Shown here piece after piece: positions 7,843 to 16,539 of a stretch of DNA of 47,020 nt (its first letter is position 1; every line of letters begins with the position of its first letter). The notes under the pieces were generated by a model. That model made no database searches. It was not told the origin of the DNA and saw only the letters and a list, made by a program, of their open reading frames with translations. The stretch is from positions 1 through 47,020 of the forward strand of contig JAZKZG010000053.1 of NCBI GenBank assembly GCA_045612565.1. The letters are read 5' to 3'. A program made the translations under genes and the position numbers. This DNA is from RGIG9041 sp045612565. Its GTDB lineage: Bacteria > Bacillota > Clostridia > Oscillospirales > QAKW01.

Positions 7843-9684
7843 TTAATTTTTGTCACCAAGGTCGTTTAACACAACCGAGAATTGCGTTTCGTAAAGATGT
7901 TTATACACCTTGCTTGTTTCGAGTAATTCTTTGTGTGTGCCCCGCTCGGCAACTTTGCCGCCTTCAAGTACAATTATCTCATCAGCTGCCATAATAGTCG
8001 AAAGTCTGTGAGCAATAACAAGGCTTGTACGGTTTTTAACAAGCGGTTCGAGTGCCGTCTGAATTGCATACTCGCTTATGCTGTCAAGCGAACTTGTCGC
8101 CTCGTCAAGTATGAGCATAACGGGGTCTTTCAATATTGCACGTGCAATCGACATACGCTGTTTTTCACCGCCCGACAGTTTAAAACCGCGGTTACCCACA
8201 AGCGTGTCATAGCCTTGAGGCAGTGTCATAATAAAATCGTGGATATTTGCGTCGCGACAAGCCGAGATTATTTCTTCATCGGTGGCGCTGGGTTTTGCAA
8301 AAAGCAGGTTTTCGCGCACCGATGCGTTAAAGAGGTAACTTTCCTGTGTTACAACACCGATGTTTGAACGTAAATATTCAAGGTCAAGGTCTTTAACGTT
8401 TACACCGTCAAACAAAATCTCGCCGCCTGTCACATCATAAAGACGCGGTATAAGTGACGCGATTGTAGATTTACCCGCACCCGAAGCACCAACCACCGCA
8501 AGTGTTTTTCCAAGCGGGAGTTTAAAGCTGACACCGTTTAGAGTGTCTTTTTCGTCGGTATATCTGAAATAAACGTCCTTAAACTCCACCTCACCCTCTT
8601 TTTTAGAAGGAGTTATGGGGTTTTTAGGTGATTTTATTGTGATTGGCAAATCGTAATATTCAAATATACGCTCAAAAAGTGCCATTGAACGTACAAAATC
8701 AACGTGAATACCAAAAAGCTGGTCAACAGGTCTGTAAAGACGGTTTAGAAGTGTGATAATAACCGAGATATCACCAACACTCAGTGTTGATCCCGGCATC
8801 TTTAACATAATTATACCGCCAAAGAGATAAACAAGAAGCGGTCCGATGCCCATCATAATGCTCATAGCACTTCGAAACCACATACCTGCAACACGGCCGC
8901 GGATTGAAAGTCTTGTACATTCTTTGTTTATCGACTTGTAATCATCAAACTGGTCCTGTTCTTTGGTGAAAAGTTTTGTGAGTTGCTGACCGCTCACCGA
9001 CAGCGTTTCATTAAGATGCTGATTCATCTTATCGTGTTCAGCCTGTGCAAGTGAAGCGAGTTTCCAGCGGATTTTACCGATAGTCATCGTCGGCACCGTC
9101 AGAAACGGAACAAGAAACATTCCGATTACTGCAAGTATCCAGTTTTTTTGAAAAAGTGCGACAGCGGTTACAACAATGGTACAGATATTTGAAAAAATAC
9201 TTGCCATCGTACCCGAAATTACGCTCTGAACACCGCTGATATCGCTTGTCATACGGGTGATAATGTCACCTTGCATATTTGACGTATAAAAACTCTGCGG
9301 CATCTTTTGCAGATGCGCATACATCTGATTCCGCATATCGTAACTTATGTGCTGTGCAACCCAATTGTTCGTGTACGTTTCAATAACGCTCACAACGTTT
9401 GACGCAACAAGCACAACAATTGAAATAATAACGAGTTTTACAAGCTGCGCAAAATTTCCTGCAATAAGACCGTCATCGATAATTTTACCTGTGAGCATAC
9501 TGGGAAGTACGCCAAGTATTGCCGATACAATTATTGCTAAAAATACCAAAAGTAATCTGAACTTATATGGTGCAAGGTATGATAAAATACGCTTTAAAAA
9601 GGGAAGCGTGACTTTAGGCATATTCTTTTTTTCTTCTTCGGTAAGAGCGCGGCCGATTGCACGCCTTCCGCCGTATGGTGGCAT
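7843..9684 (-). CDS. ABC exporter half-transporter (MsbA/LmrA type)
   Basis: The protein has 613 residues. The N-terminal six-helix type I exporter domain spans about 30-330, and the nucleotide-binding domain about 360-605. The NBD has Walker A GASGAGKST, the LSGGEKQR signature, Walker B VMLILDEATSSLD and the H-loop IAHRLST. The fused TMD-NBD layout means it works as a homodimer or with a partner half-transporter, and none is adjacent. I chose the ATG at 9684, with GAGGTG 6 bases upstream. The GTG at 9693 lies inside that site. Substrate (drug, lipid or peptide) not determinable. It appears monocistronic. Confidence 0.92.
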   Translation of the reverse strand: MPPYGGRRAIGRALTEEEKKNMPKVTLPFLKRILSYLAPYKFRLLLVFLAIIVSAILGVLPSMLTGKIIDDGLIAGNFAQLVKLVIISIVVLVASNVVSVIETYTNNWVAQHISYDMRNQMYAHLQKMPQSFYTSNMQGDIITRMTSDISGVQSVISGTMASIFSNICTIVVTAVALFQKNWILAVIGMFLVPFLTVPTMTIGKIRWKLASLAQAEHDKMNQHLNETLSVSGQQLTKLFTKEQDQFDDYKSINKECTRLSIRGRVAGMWFRSAMSIMMGIGPLLVYLFGGIIMLKMPGSTLSVGDISVIITLLNRLYRPVDQLFGIHVDFVRSMALFERIFEYYDLPITIKSPKNPITPSKKEGEVEFKDVYFRYTDEKDTLNGVSFKLPLGKTLAVVGASGAGKSTIASLIPRLYDVTGGEILFDGVNVKDLDLEYLRSNIGVVTQESYLFNASVRENLLFAKPSATDEEIISACRDANIHDFIMTLPQGYDTLVGNRGFKLSGGEKQRMSIARAILKDPVMLILDEATSSLDSISEYAIQTALEPLVKNRTSLVIAHRLSTIMAADEIIVLEGGKVAERGTHKELLETSKVYKHLYETQFSVVLNDLGDKN

Positions 9685-9732
9685 AAATATCACCTCAAAT
9701 TTTACATTATTAGTTAATTATATCATAAAAAA

Positions 9733-9785
9733 TCCCCTCTGTAAACTGTTCTGCACCAATTTGTTCAGAACATTAAAAGAGGGGA
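9733..9785 (-). terminator. Nested-hairpin terminator of the phosphoesterase gene
   Basis: Outer arms 9733-9740 and 9778-9785 (TCCCCTCT / AGAGGGGA) enclose a second hairpin, GTTCTG 9748-9753 with CAGAAC 9766-9771. On the minus strand the outer arm is followed by a run of T, which fits termination of the gene ending at 9794. Confidence 0.7.
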
Positions 9786-9793
9786 AAATTTTA

Positions 9794-10936
9794 TTATTTA
9801 ATAAGTTCGAGGGTTCTGTTGAGGTCAGAGCGGTCAATTTCAAAGTTATCGTTAAACTCAACACGTGCTGTGTAATCGTCAAGTGTGATTGATGCGCTGA
9901 GCTGACCGCGTCTGTTTTCTCTTGCAAACGGAACACCGCCCGCAATAACAGGGCAGGTCTGTCCGCGTGTATCAAGCGGTCCGCCAACCTCATAAACTTC
10001 GGCTCTGTGGATATGACCTACGATATGAAGTTGAGGTTTTATGTTTTCGCCCACAAGTTTTGACCACTCGTCAAAAATCTCATTTTCGATATCAAAGATA
10101 CCGCCATGCTTCATTGTGAATGGGTTATGTACGATAATAAAGCGGTATTTAACGCCGTCGGCTTCGTACTCGTTTTTGGCGTTTGCAATAACATCCTTTA
10201 TAAACTGTGTCTGTTCAAGTCTGAACTCGTGACCGACGTTGATACCAAAATCGCCGCCGTATGCTTCGTGGTTGTCTGGCTTATCCTCACCACAGTCAAG
10301 TACCATAGCCCAGATGTTGCCGACGCGTACTGTGTAGTAAAACTTTCCGTTTGCAGTGGGAACGAACTTGCTGAGGTGTTCGGCATAATGACCGCGTGTG
10401 TCATGGTTACCGCGTGAATGAATAACAGTGCGTTGACCGCCTGTGATTGCACCTGCGATCTCATAAACAAGCGTCAGATTGCTGTATTCGTTCATATTAT
10501 CAGTGGGGATGTCACCATTCATAATAAGAAGATCAATATCGTCACCGTAGCGGTCCTGTGCCGATTTTATCGGATGAGTAATTCTACCGTGGGAGTCCGA
10601 AATATGATAGATATTAATTGGACGGTCGGTAGGAACGGGTCTGAAGGGAATTGTAACTGACTCAGGCTCGAGGAGGTTGTTCGGACGTTTTATAACACGG
10701 CGGTATGATACCGTGTATTCCTTGGCGGCATCAAGTTCTGCCATAGGAACAATTACTTTATGTACGGGTGTATTCGAGCGCATAAGACCGTTGTCTGCAT
10801 CGTAGTAGTGCTTACCGTTAACGGTTACTCTGAATATAACGTCAGCGTAGGTAAGCGCCATTATGTGATATTCGTGACCGACTGCAAAAACTATCGGCAC
10901 ACTTTTTAGTTCAAGCGGTAATTTGATCTCTTGCAT
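9794..10936 (-). CDS. Calcineurin-like metallophosphoesterase
   Basis: The protein has 380 residues. The metal-binding motifs of the calcineurin-like superfamily appear in order: D.H at residues 114-116 (SDSHG), GD at 141-142 (NGD), GNHD at 176-179, and the C-terminal histidines IVHNPF and VGHIH. Residues 1-95 form an extra beta-rich domain before the catalytic core, reminiscent of the N-terminal domain of purple acid phosphatase-like enzymes. There is no signal peptide, so it should be cytoplasmic. AAGGAG lies 7 bases before the ATG. Substrate unknown; a phosphomono- or diester is expected. The gene stands alone with its own terminator. Confidence 0.88.
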   Translation of the reverse strand: MQEIKLPLELKSVPIVFAVGHEYHIMALTYADVIFRVTVNGKHYYDADNGLMRSNTPVHKVIVPMAELDAAKEYTVSYRRVIKRPNNLLEPESVTIPFRPVPTDRPINIYHISDSHGRITHPIKSAQDRYGDDIDLLIMNGDIPTDNMNEYSNLTLVYEIAGAITGGQRTVIHSRGNHDTRGHYAEHLSKFVPTANGKFYYTVRVGNIWAMVLDCGEDKPDNHEAYGGDFGINVGHEFRLEQTQFIKDVIANAKNEYEADGVKYRFIIVHNPFTMKHGGIFDIENEIFDEWSKLVGENIKPQLHIVGHIHRAEVYEVGGPLDTRGQTCPVIAGGVPFARENRRGQLSASITLDDYTARVEFNDNFEIDRSDLNRTLELIK

Positions 10937-11094
10937 AGTATTTCTCCTTAATGCACATAGATTTATATTTTAATGATAACATAAACAAAAGTAAAATACT
11001 GCACAAATATAAATTATTTTTTTAGGCAAATTGATAAAAAGATATGGCGGAGAAACTATATTGACACACCGAAAAGCCACACACAAATTAAACG

Positions 11095-11160
11095 GCAATA
11101 TTATGTTAAATAAAGACAACATACAAGTCTTTACAACTTAATCAAATGTAATATAATAAA
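11095..11160 (+). promoter_or_regulatory. Promoter/operator element, copy 1 of a 66-bp duplicated regulatory region
   Basis: The sigma-A promoter is TTTACA (11130-11135) and TATAAT (11152-11157), 16 bp apart. Just upstream is an inverted repeat, TAAAGAC-N9-GTCTTTA, covering 11111-11133 and overlapping the -35 box. The whole segment is repeated without gaps at 14347-14412, with 56 of 66 positions identical by eye. An operator overlapping the -35 box suggests repression by a sugar-responsive regulator not encoded in the window. Confidence 0.75.
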
Positions 11161-11182
11161 ATAAAAACCGTGGAGATTGAAA

Positions 11183-14100
11183 ATGTATTTTGAAAATTAT
11201 GTCAAAATCACAAATAATAGCGAAAAATATATAAAGCCTCAGAAAAGCGCAACAATTGAGTTTTGCGGCAAAGGGCTTGAAGATGCTGACAGGCTGTTTT
11301 TTACAGGCGAGAGCAATATATCGTATTTTTGGAAAAGTGAACCCGACTATCAGATGCTGTACAGACGCATAGATGATTCGCTAAACACGAGTCAATCGCA
11401 AAAAAATCGTTTTTGCCTTGATTTTTCGGATAAATTTGCCCCCTACCCCAAAATTGCTTTCAAAAAAATTGTAGTTCCTTTTATGCTGTCATACAGAAAA
11501 CTTGAGAGTTTTGATAATAATTGGGTTTTTGGCGCAGATGTAAAGGCAAAAAACCTTAAAATAAACGGTTTTTTACAAATAACTGTCGAGGTGCGTTTAA
11601 TAAAAGAAGGCGTATCTAAATATTCTACCGTAAATGAGCCTGATCATATTTTCACAATAGATATTGATGAAGGAAGTTATGATTGGAAAACATTTTGCAA
11701 AAGTATCACATTTGATTGTCAAAACACAGCAAATGTATGCTACTATATCGAAGGTGAAAACTATGACGGTGAAGTGTTTTTTGAACAGCCTACTTTTTGC
11801 GATTGCAACAGGAATAATATTATGCCGCAATTTGCACCGCACAGCGCTGACCGTCCGCACTTTAACTGGATGGGTCAAAACCTGTCAAAAATCGAATGGC
11901 AAGGACTTAAAATTGACATAAACGGAAAATGTATTTTCGATGGTCAGGTGTTTGAGCGTTGCCATCGCTTTTCAGAAAAAGAAATAACATTTCCACGTGG
12001 CATAATTACAAGCGGCAAAAACAACCTGACATTTACCTGCACATCAAACTATCGTGATGCTGCAGGATACAATCTTAAAGAAGTTGGTTTTATAACAAAC
12101 AATACTTCGTTTGTGGTATCTGTACCCGAAAATATTACAGTGAATGTACCTTTTGCTGTTTGCGTTGAAGGCAATTGCGGTGACAACATAGAGTTTGAAT
12201 CAAAATATATCACTATGATTTCAAAACCCGTTTTAAAAAATGATGGACTTAATGCGGTTTTGCTTGTGTGCAACACTACGGGTTCCAACATTACTTTTAT
12301 GCTAAATGGTGAAACGCACAAAGTTTTGCGATGTATTGAAAAGGCAGATGACGGTATTGTAACCGGCACCGGTGATATGGTGTATATTGACGCAAACGAT
12401 ATCGACCACAAAAACTATTTAAAATGGTATTTATCGAATAACATTGGTAATCTTCTCACAATCCGCCCCACATACCGCTGGTGCGGAACACGTGTGCCAA
12501 ACGATAAACTGTGGCAAAAAACCGCCGGATTGCTTTGTGATATGGGTATATACTACTCACATATGCTCGACGGCAGGGAACTGCCCGGTTGTAACGCCAA
12601 CCCAACGGAAGACGCACTTGACTTCCCTAATTTTTTAGGCAGACAAACGCACGAGTTTGACGGTATGTTTTGTTACTGGAGAACCCGTGATGTATCCAAT
12701 AACATTTCCGAACAGATGTTCTATGACCTGTTTTTGCGGATGTTTAAAAAACATTCACAAACAATGAATTTACGCTATGTTCCGCAAACATTACACTATA
12801 CCGATAAAAAACAACTGCTTTTTCGAAACCCCGACACAAAAAAAGATATGGAGGCGGCTGCCAACGCACTTGTATACAGCATCAAATCCACTCGTTTTGG
12901 CACACCGCGTCACACCGGTCCGTCAACGCTGTTTAAGTATTTTTATCAAGCGGGGTATGATTTTTTGGGAGTGGAACTTATGTACACCCCTACAGAAATT
13001 TCAATAGCAGCACTTCGCGGTGCCAAAAATGCCTATAACGGCAAAAAAATAGGAGCACATCTTGCGGTACAATGGTCAACCGCCCCACACGATACCGACT
13101 CACGAATAAAACGATATCAACTTGCGCTCTTTATATCTTATATTTTGGGTATTGATGAGATAAATACCGAAGAAGGCCTTTGGCGATTAGAAGAATACTA
13201 TAGTTATTTCAACCGATTCTCATCCGCCTGTAAAAAACACACAACAGCACAAAAAGACTTTTATCGCTTTGTGTCAACCCACACTCGCTCAGGTGAATTT
13301 TATACGCCGATAGCGTTCGTAAGCGGAAGATACGATGGTTGGCAATGCTTTTCGAGAACAGGTGACACATTTGGTGTCGAAGGCTTTGGATTTGATACTC
13401 CTGAAAAAGCATGGGATATTATGACTTTTTATTATCCAAAAAGTGTGCTTAGTTCTCTGAATTATTACGATTGTCCAGATAAACCGCTCGGCTACTACAG
13501 TGGCACTCCATATGGCAATGTCGATATTGTACCGATAGAAACCGACAGTTTTAAAAATTATCGTTTACTTGTTGCATGTGGATACAACAAAGCAACAACC
13601 CAAGACTTAGATAAGTTTTTTGCCTTTGTCAAAAACGGCGGCACACTTATTATCGGTTTTGCTCAGTTATCTACAACAACAGACAGAAAAAAAGTTGTGT
13701 GTTGTGACCACGACTATATACTAGACGGCGAATTTATGTTTTTTGATGACACCGTAGACGGTAATCCGGTACACATATGTGATAATATTGATTATGACAG
13801 AGTGTTTATGTATTCTGACAACAAAAGACCGCTTGTTGTCGAAAAGGATATCGGAGACGGCAAAGTGTACTTTATTACAGCAAAAGAATATGCATCAATT
13901 TCTGCCGTTGAAATTGCATACCGACAAGTTTTACAAAAAGCAACTGCCGATTGTCTTGAATGTGAAAATATTTATGCTGTCGGTGACACAAATGTTCAGT
14001 TTAGTATTTTTAACAACAAAGACGGCAGTAAAAACATATATTTTTTAACTACCGACTGGTATTCGGAAAATCAAAATGACAACAAAAGCACGATTGTTGT

Positions 14101-14335
14101 AAACAAAAACCGCTATACCGTGCCCGTACCGTTTGGAAGTATTATAAAAATAGCCGCAACAGATACTGTCGCAGTTTATCCGATTTGCGATAAAAACGAA
14201 GTCATTTCAATAAATGACACCACTGCTCGTGTACAGGGTGAGGGCAAAGCAGAATTTGTCATTTGTAAAAACGGCGTTCAAAAAAATGTGTTAGTCGATT
14301 TTTCATTAAATGCTGTACAAACAATAGAATTATAA
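11183..14335 (+). CDS. Large glycoside-hydrolase-like protein (GH42-like layout), cytoplasmic
   Basis: The protein has 1050 residues from the ATG at 11183, with GGAG about 7 bases upstream. A TTG at 11177 is the alternative. There is no signal peptide, so an intracellular enzyme is likely. Residues 1-380 are beta-rich like a carbohydrate-binding sandwich. About 400-760 looks like a TIM-barrel domain (ILGIDEINTEEGLWRLEEYYSYF carries acidic candidates). About 770-930 resembles the Rossmann-like middle domain of GH42 beta-galactosidases (YRLLVACGYN...FFAFVKNGGTLIIGF). The tail is a beta domain. I cannot name the family with certainty, nor identify the acid/base pair. It shares a duplicated promoter/operator with the two isomerase genes downstream, so it probably acts on the same sugar pathway. 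Confidence 0.7.
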   Translation: MYFENYVKITNNSEKYIKPQKSATIEFCGKGLEDADRLFFTGESNISYFWKSEPDYQMLYRRIDDSLNTSQSQKNRFCLDFSDKFAPYPKIAFKKIVVPFMLSYRKLESFDNNWVFGADVKAKNLKINGFLQITVEVRLIKEGVSKYSTVNEPDHIFTIDIDEGSYDWKTFCKSITFDCQNTANVCYYIEGENYDGEVFFEQPTFCDCNRNNIMPQFAPHSADRPHFNWMGQNLSKIEWQGLKIDINGKCIFDGQVFERCHRFSEKEITFPRGIITSGKNNLTFTCTSNYRDAAGYNLKEVGFITNNTSFVVSVPENITVNVPFAVCVEGNCGDNIEFESKYITMISKPVLKNDGLNAVLLVCNTTGSNITFMLNGETHKVLRCIEKADDGIVTGTGDMVYIDANDIDHKNYLKWYLSNNIGNLLTIRPTYRWCGTRVPNDKLWQKTAGLLCDMGIYYSHMLDGRELPGCNANPTEDALDFPNFLGRQTHEFDGMFCYWRTRDVSNNISEQMFYDLFLRMFKKHSQTMNLRYVPQTLHYTDKKQLLFRNPDTKKDMEAAANALVYSIKSTRFGTPRHTGPSTLFKYFYQAGYDFLGVELMYTPTEISIAALRGAKNAYNGKKIGAHLAVQWSTAPHDTDSRIKRYQLALFISYILGIDEINTEEGLWRLEEYYSYFNRFSSACKKHTTAQKDFYRFVSTHTRSGEFYTPIAFVSGRYDGWQCFSRTGDTFGVEGFGFDTPEKAWDIMTFYYPKSVLSSLNYYDCPDKPLGYYSGTPYGNVDIVPIETDSFKNYRLLVACGYNKATTQDLDKFFAFVKNGGTLIIGFAQLSTTTDRKKVVCCDHDYILDGEFMFFDDTVDGNPVHICDNIDYDRVFMYSDNKRPLVVEKDIGDGKVYFITAKEYASISAVEIAYRQVLQKATADCLECENIYAVGDTNVQFSIFNNKDGSKNIYFLTTDWYSENQNDNKSTIVVNKNRYTVPVPFGSIIKIAATDTVAVYPICDKNEVISINDTTARVQGEGKAEFVICKNGVQKNVLVDFSLNAVQTIEL

Positions 14336-14346
14336 AGTCAAACCGA

Positions 14347-14412
14347 GCAATATTGTGTTAAATAGAGGCAACATACATGTCTTTACAACTCAGACAAATA
14401 TTATATAATGAA
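14347..14412 (+). promoter_or_regulatory. Promoter/operator element, copy 2
   Basis: Second copy of the element at 11095-11160. TTTACA (14382-14387) and TATAAT (14404-14409) keep the 16-bp spacing. The inverted-repeat arms (TAGAGGC / GTCTTTA) are less perfect than in copy 1, but the core CAACATACA is intact. It drives the two-gene isomerase operon and shows that upstream in-frame starts (14377) cannot be real. Confidence 0.75.
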
Positions 14413-14439
14413 ATTAACAAAAGAAAGGAAAATAATATT

Positions 14440-15282
14440 ATGTACGATTTTTCTATAGGTGTTATGCTCGAATCATTTAAGGTATCAATCCCCGAGGCAG
14501 TAAAAAAAGCGGCTAAGGTAGGTGCTACAGGAATACAGGCTTATGCGCGAGACGGCGAACTCGCACCCGAGAATATGACCACCACAAAACGCCGCGAATT
14601 TTTGGATATGTTAAAGTCAAACGGACTTTGCGTGTCGGCAATATGCGGTGACCTCGGCAAACGTTTTGATAATCCTGAACTTAATCCTGAACTCATTGAG
14701 CGTTCAAAGCGCATTGTTGAACTTGCTCTTGACCTTGAAACAAACATCATCACAACACACATCGGAGTTGTACCCGAAGACCCAAACCATGACCGCTACA
14801 AGATTATGCAAGAGGCTTGTTTTGAACTATCACAGTTTGCAGACAGCGTAAACGCACACTTTGCCGTTGAAACAGGTCCCGAAACTTCGGCTACTTTAAA
14901 AAGTTTTCTTGACAGCCTTAACTCAAGAGGCGTTGCAGTAAACCTTGACCCTGCAAATCTTGTTATGGTAACGGGCGATGACCCTGTACAAGCCGTATAT
15001 AACCTCAAAGATTACATTGTACACACCCACGCAAAAGACGGCATACGCAACTTCTATCGCGCACCCGAGGAAGTTTACGGACTTACCGAAAAGAAAATGC
15101 TTGCAGGCAAATCATTTACCGAAATGCCGCTTGGAAAAGGCAAGGTTGATTTCCCCGCATATCTCAAAGCACTTGACGATATCGGATACAAGGGCTTTTT
15201 GACAATCGAACGTGAGGTCGGCGACACTCCCGAGCAGGATATCCGCGATGCAGTTGTATTCTTAAAGGAGTTGATTAAATGA
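14440..15282 (+). CDS. Sugar phosphate isomerase/epimerase family protein (AP endonuclease 2-like TIM barrel)
   Basis: The protein has 280 residues from the ATG at 14440, with AAAGGA 10 bases upstream. It has the xylose isomerase-like TIM-barrel pattern: early IGVMLESF, IITTHIGVVPEDP after strand 3, AVETGP with a metal-ligand Glu, NLDPANLVM, VHTHAKDG and a final TIEREVGD. These residues supply the divalent-metal site (Glu, Asp, His, Glu) used to isomerise or epimerise keto-sugars. It overlaps the next gene by 4 bases (ATGA), indicating translational coupling. Exact substrate unknown. Relatives include IolE-, IolI- and epimerase-type enzymes. Confidence 0.82.
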   Translation: MYDFSIGVMLESFKVSIPEAVKKAAKVGATGIQAYARDGELAPENMTTTKRREFLDMLKSNGLCVSAICGDLGKRFDNPELNPELIERSKRIVELALDLETNIITTHIGVVPEDPNHDRYKIMQEACFELSQFADSVNAHFAVETGPETSATLKSFLDSLNSRGVAVNLDPANLVMVTGDDPVQAVYNLKDYIVHTHAKDGIRNFYRAPEEVYGLTEKKMLAGKSFTEMPLGKGKVDFPAYLKALDDIGYKGFLTIEREVGDTPEQDIRDAVVFLKELIK

Positions 15283-16133
15283 AATACGCTTTGAGTATAT
15301 ACAGCCTTTCACGCGAGGTAAAAAAAGGTAATCTTGACTGGTTTGGCGTGATGGATAAGGCAAAAGAACTCGGTTTTGACGGTATAGAATTTATCGAAAG
15401 TGCTTTTACCGACAAAAAACCTTGTATTGAAGATGCAAAAAAATACCGCGAGTATGCCGACAAAATCGGCATTGAGATTGCAAACCTTGCGATCCCTGCC
15501 GACGTTTTAAACGATGCTGACGCATATGACAAACTGTGCAGATGGATTGATGTGGCAGAGGTGCTCGGATGCAAAACTATGCGTCACGACATAACAGGCG
15601 GTATAAAGGACCGCACATATCAGGGATATGGTGATATTGTTAAAAATGCAGCAGATGTTTGCCGCAAGGTGACAGAGTATGCTAAATCAAAAGGCATAAA
15701 AACAATGACCGAAAACCATGGATTTTTCTCGCAGGACTCTGACCGCGTCGAGTTGCTTGTCAACACGGTAGCATCGGATAACTTTGGACTTTTGGTTGAT
15801 ATGGGTAATTTCCTCTGTGCCGACGAAAATCCATCGGTGGCTGTCGGCAGATGCGCACCATATGCTTTTTACGTACACGCAAAGGATTTTATTGTTAAAA
15901 GCGGTGCTGACACCAACCCCGGTAAAAGTTTTTTTGTAACACGCGGCGGAAACTACCTTCGCGGTACAATCGTCGGTCATGGTAACGTGCCGATAAAGTC
16001 GTGTCTTTCAGCACTTAAAAAAGTTGAATATAACGGCTGGATATCAATTGAGTTTGAAGGTCTCGAAGACCCGTGCGAAGCGGTGGCTCTCGGACTTGAA
16101 AACCTTAAAAGATATGTAAGCGAAGTATATTAA
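15279..16133 (+). CDS. Second sugar phosphate isomerase/epimerase family protein
   Basis: The protein has 284 residues and the same TIM-barrel superfamily as the preceding gene: DGIEFIES, CKTMRHDITGG, KTMTENHGFF, LLVDMGNFLC, YVHAKDFIV and the C-terminal ISIEFEGLEDP, whose acidic residues and histidines would bind the metal. It starts inside the stop of the upstream gene (ATGA) and ends at a strong terminator, so the two enzymes form one operon. The pair probably carries out successive or alternative steps on one sugar. Substrate unknown. Confidence 0.82.
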   Translation: MKYALSIYSLSREVKKGNLDWFGVMDKAKELGFDGIEFIESAFTDKKPCIEDAKKYREYADKIGIEIANLAIPADVLNDADAYDKLCRWIDVAEVLGCKTMRHDITGGIKDRTYQGYGDIVKNAADVCRKVTEYAKSKGIKTMTENHGFFSQDSDRVELLVNTVASDNFGLLVDMGNFLCADENPSVAVGRCAPYAFYVHAKDFIVKSGADTNPGKSFFVTRGGNYLRGTIVGHGNVPIKSCLSALKKVEYNGWISIEFEGLEDPCEAVALGLENLKRYVSEVY

Positions 16134-16144
16134 ACTACCCGTAT

Positions 16145-16176
16145 AAAAAAATCAGGTCATAAGACCTGATTTTTTT
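16145..16176. terminator. Bidirectional terminator
   Basis: ATCAGGTC (16151-16158) pairs with GACCTGAT (16163-16170) around ATAA. A run of A precedes and a run of T follows, so it serves both the plus-strand isomerase operon and the minus-strand DUF378 gene, whose stop codon lies at 16175-16177. Confidence 0.88.
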
Positions 16177-16384
16177 AATGTTCATCGTTACTCGGCACAA
16201 TGCGTTTGAACAAAATTGTGATTGTCCACAGACCCGCAAGTCCCACGATTGTAAATATAATTCGGCTCATAAGCGAATCCATACCGCCAAAGATAAAGCC
16301 GACTATATCAAACTTGAAAAGGCCAATGCTTCCCCAGTTGATAGCACCGATAGTAGTGAGTGCCAATGCAATTTTGTCTAACAT
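16175..16384 (-). CDS. DUF378 family small membrane protein
   Basis: The protein has 69 residues and two hydrophobic helices. The opening ALALTTIGAINWGSIGLF..D.V is the hallmark of the DUF378 (YuzA-like) family, followed by a second helix and a short charged tail. AAGGAG lies 9 bases before the ATG. Function unknown in the family. It is a single gene between convergent terminators. Confidence 0.88.
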   Translation of the reverse strand: MLDKIALALTTIGAINWGSIGLFKFDIVGFIFGGMDSLMSRIIFTIVGLAGLWTITILFKRIVPSNDEH

Positions 16385-16475
16385 ATATTAATCTCCTTAA
16401 ATAAGTATTTGGTTGTTACTATTATTGACTTAAAATCACGCAAATATGTACAAAAAATAAAATTTTTAAAACTAT

Positions 16476-16503
16476 TTGATTTGCAATTTTTTTATGTTAT
16501 AAT
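16476..16503 (+). promoter_or_regulatory. Promoter for the PLAT-like membrane protein operon
   Basis: TTGATT (16476-16481) and TATAAT (16498-16503) are 16 bp apart, 37 bases upstream of the TTG start at 16540. Confidence 0.6.
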
Positions 16504-16539
16504 TAAAATGTATAATTATTTTTTGAAAGGTTAACTGTT

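Noticed and set aside
7933..8367. Antisense open frame of 144 codons within the ABC transporter gene
   Set aside because: No ribosome site; it mirrors the codon pattern of the real gene, whose ABC motifs are complete.
9347..9892. Plus-strand open frame of 181 codons spanning the end of two minus-strand genes
   Set aside because: It crosses a terminator hairpin and the starts/stops of two well-supported genes; no ribosome site.
14377..14439. Upstream start adding 21 residues to the first isomerase
   Set aside because: The extension lies on the -35 and -10 boxes of the gene's own promoter, which are matched in the duplicated copy; the ATG at 14440 has a ribosome site.
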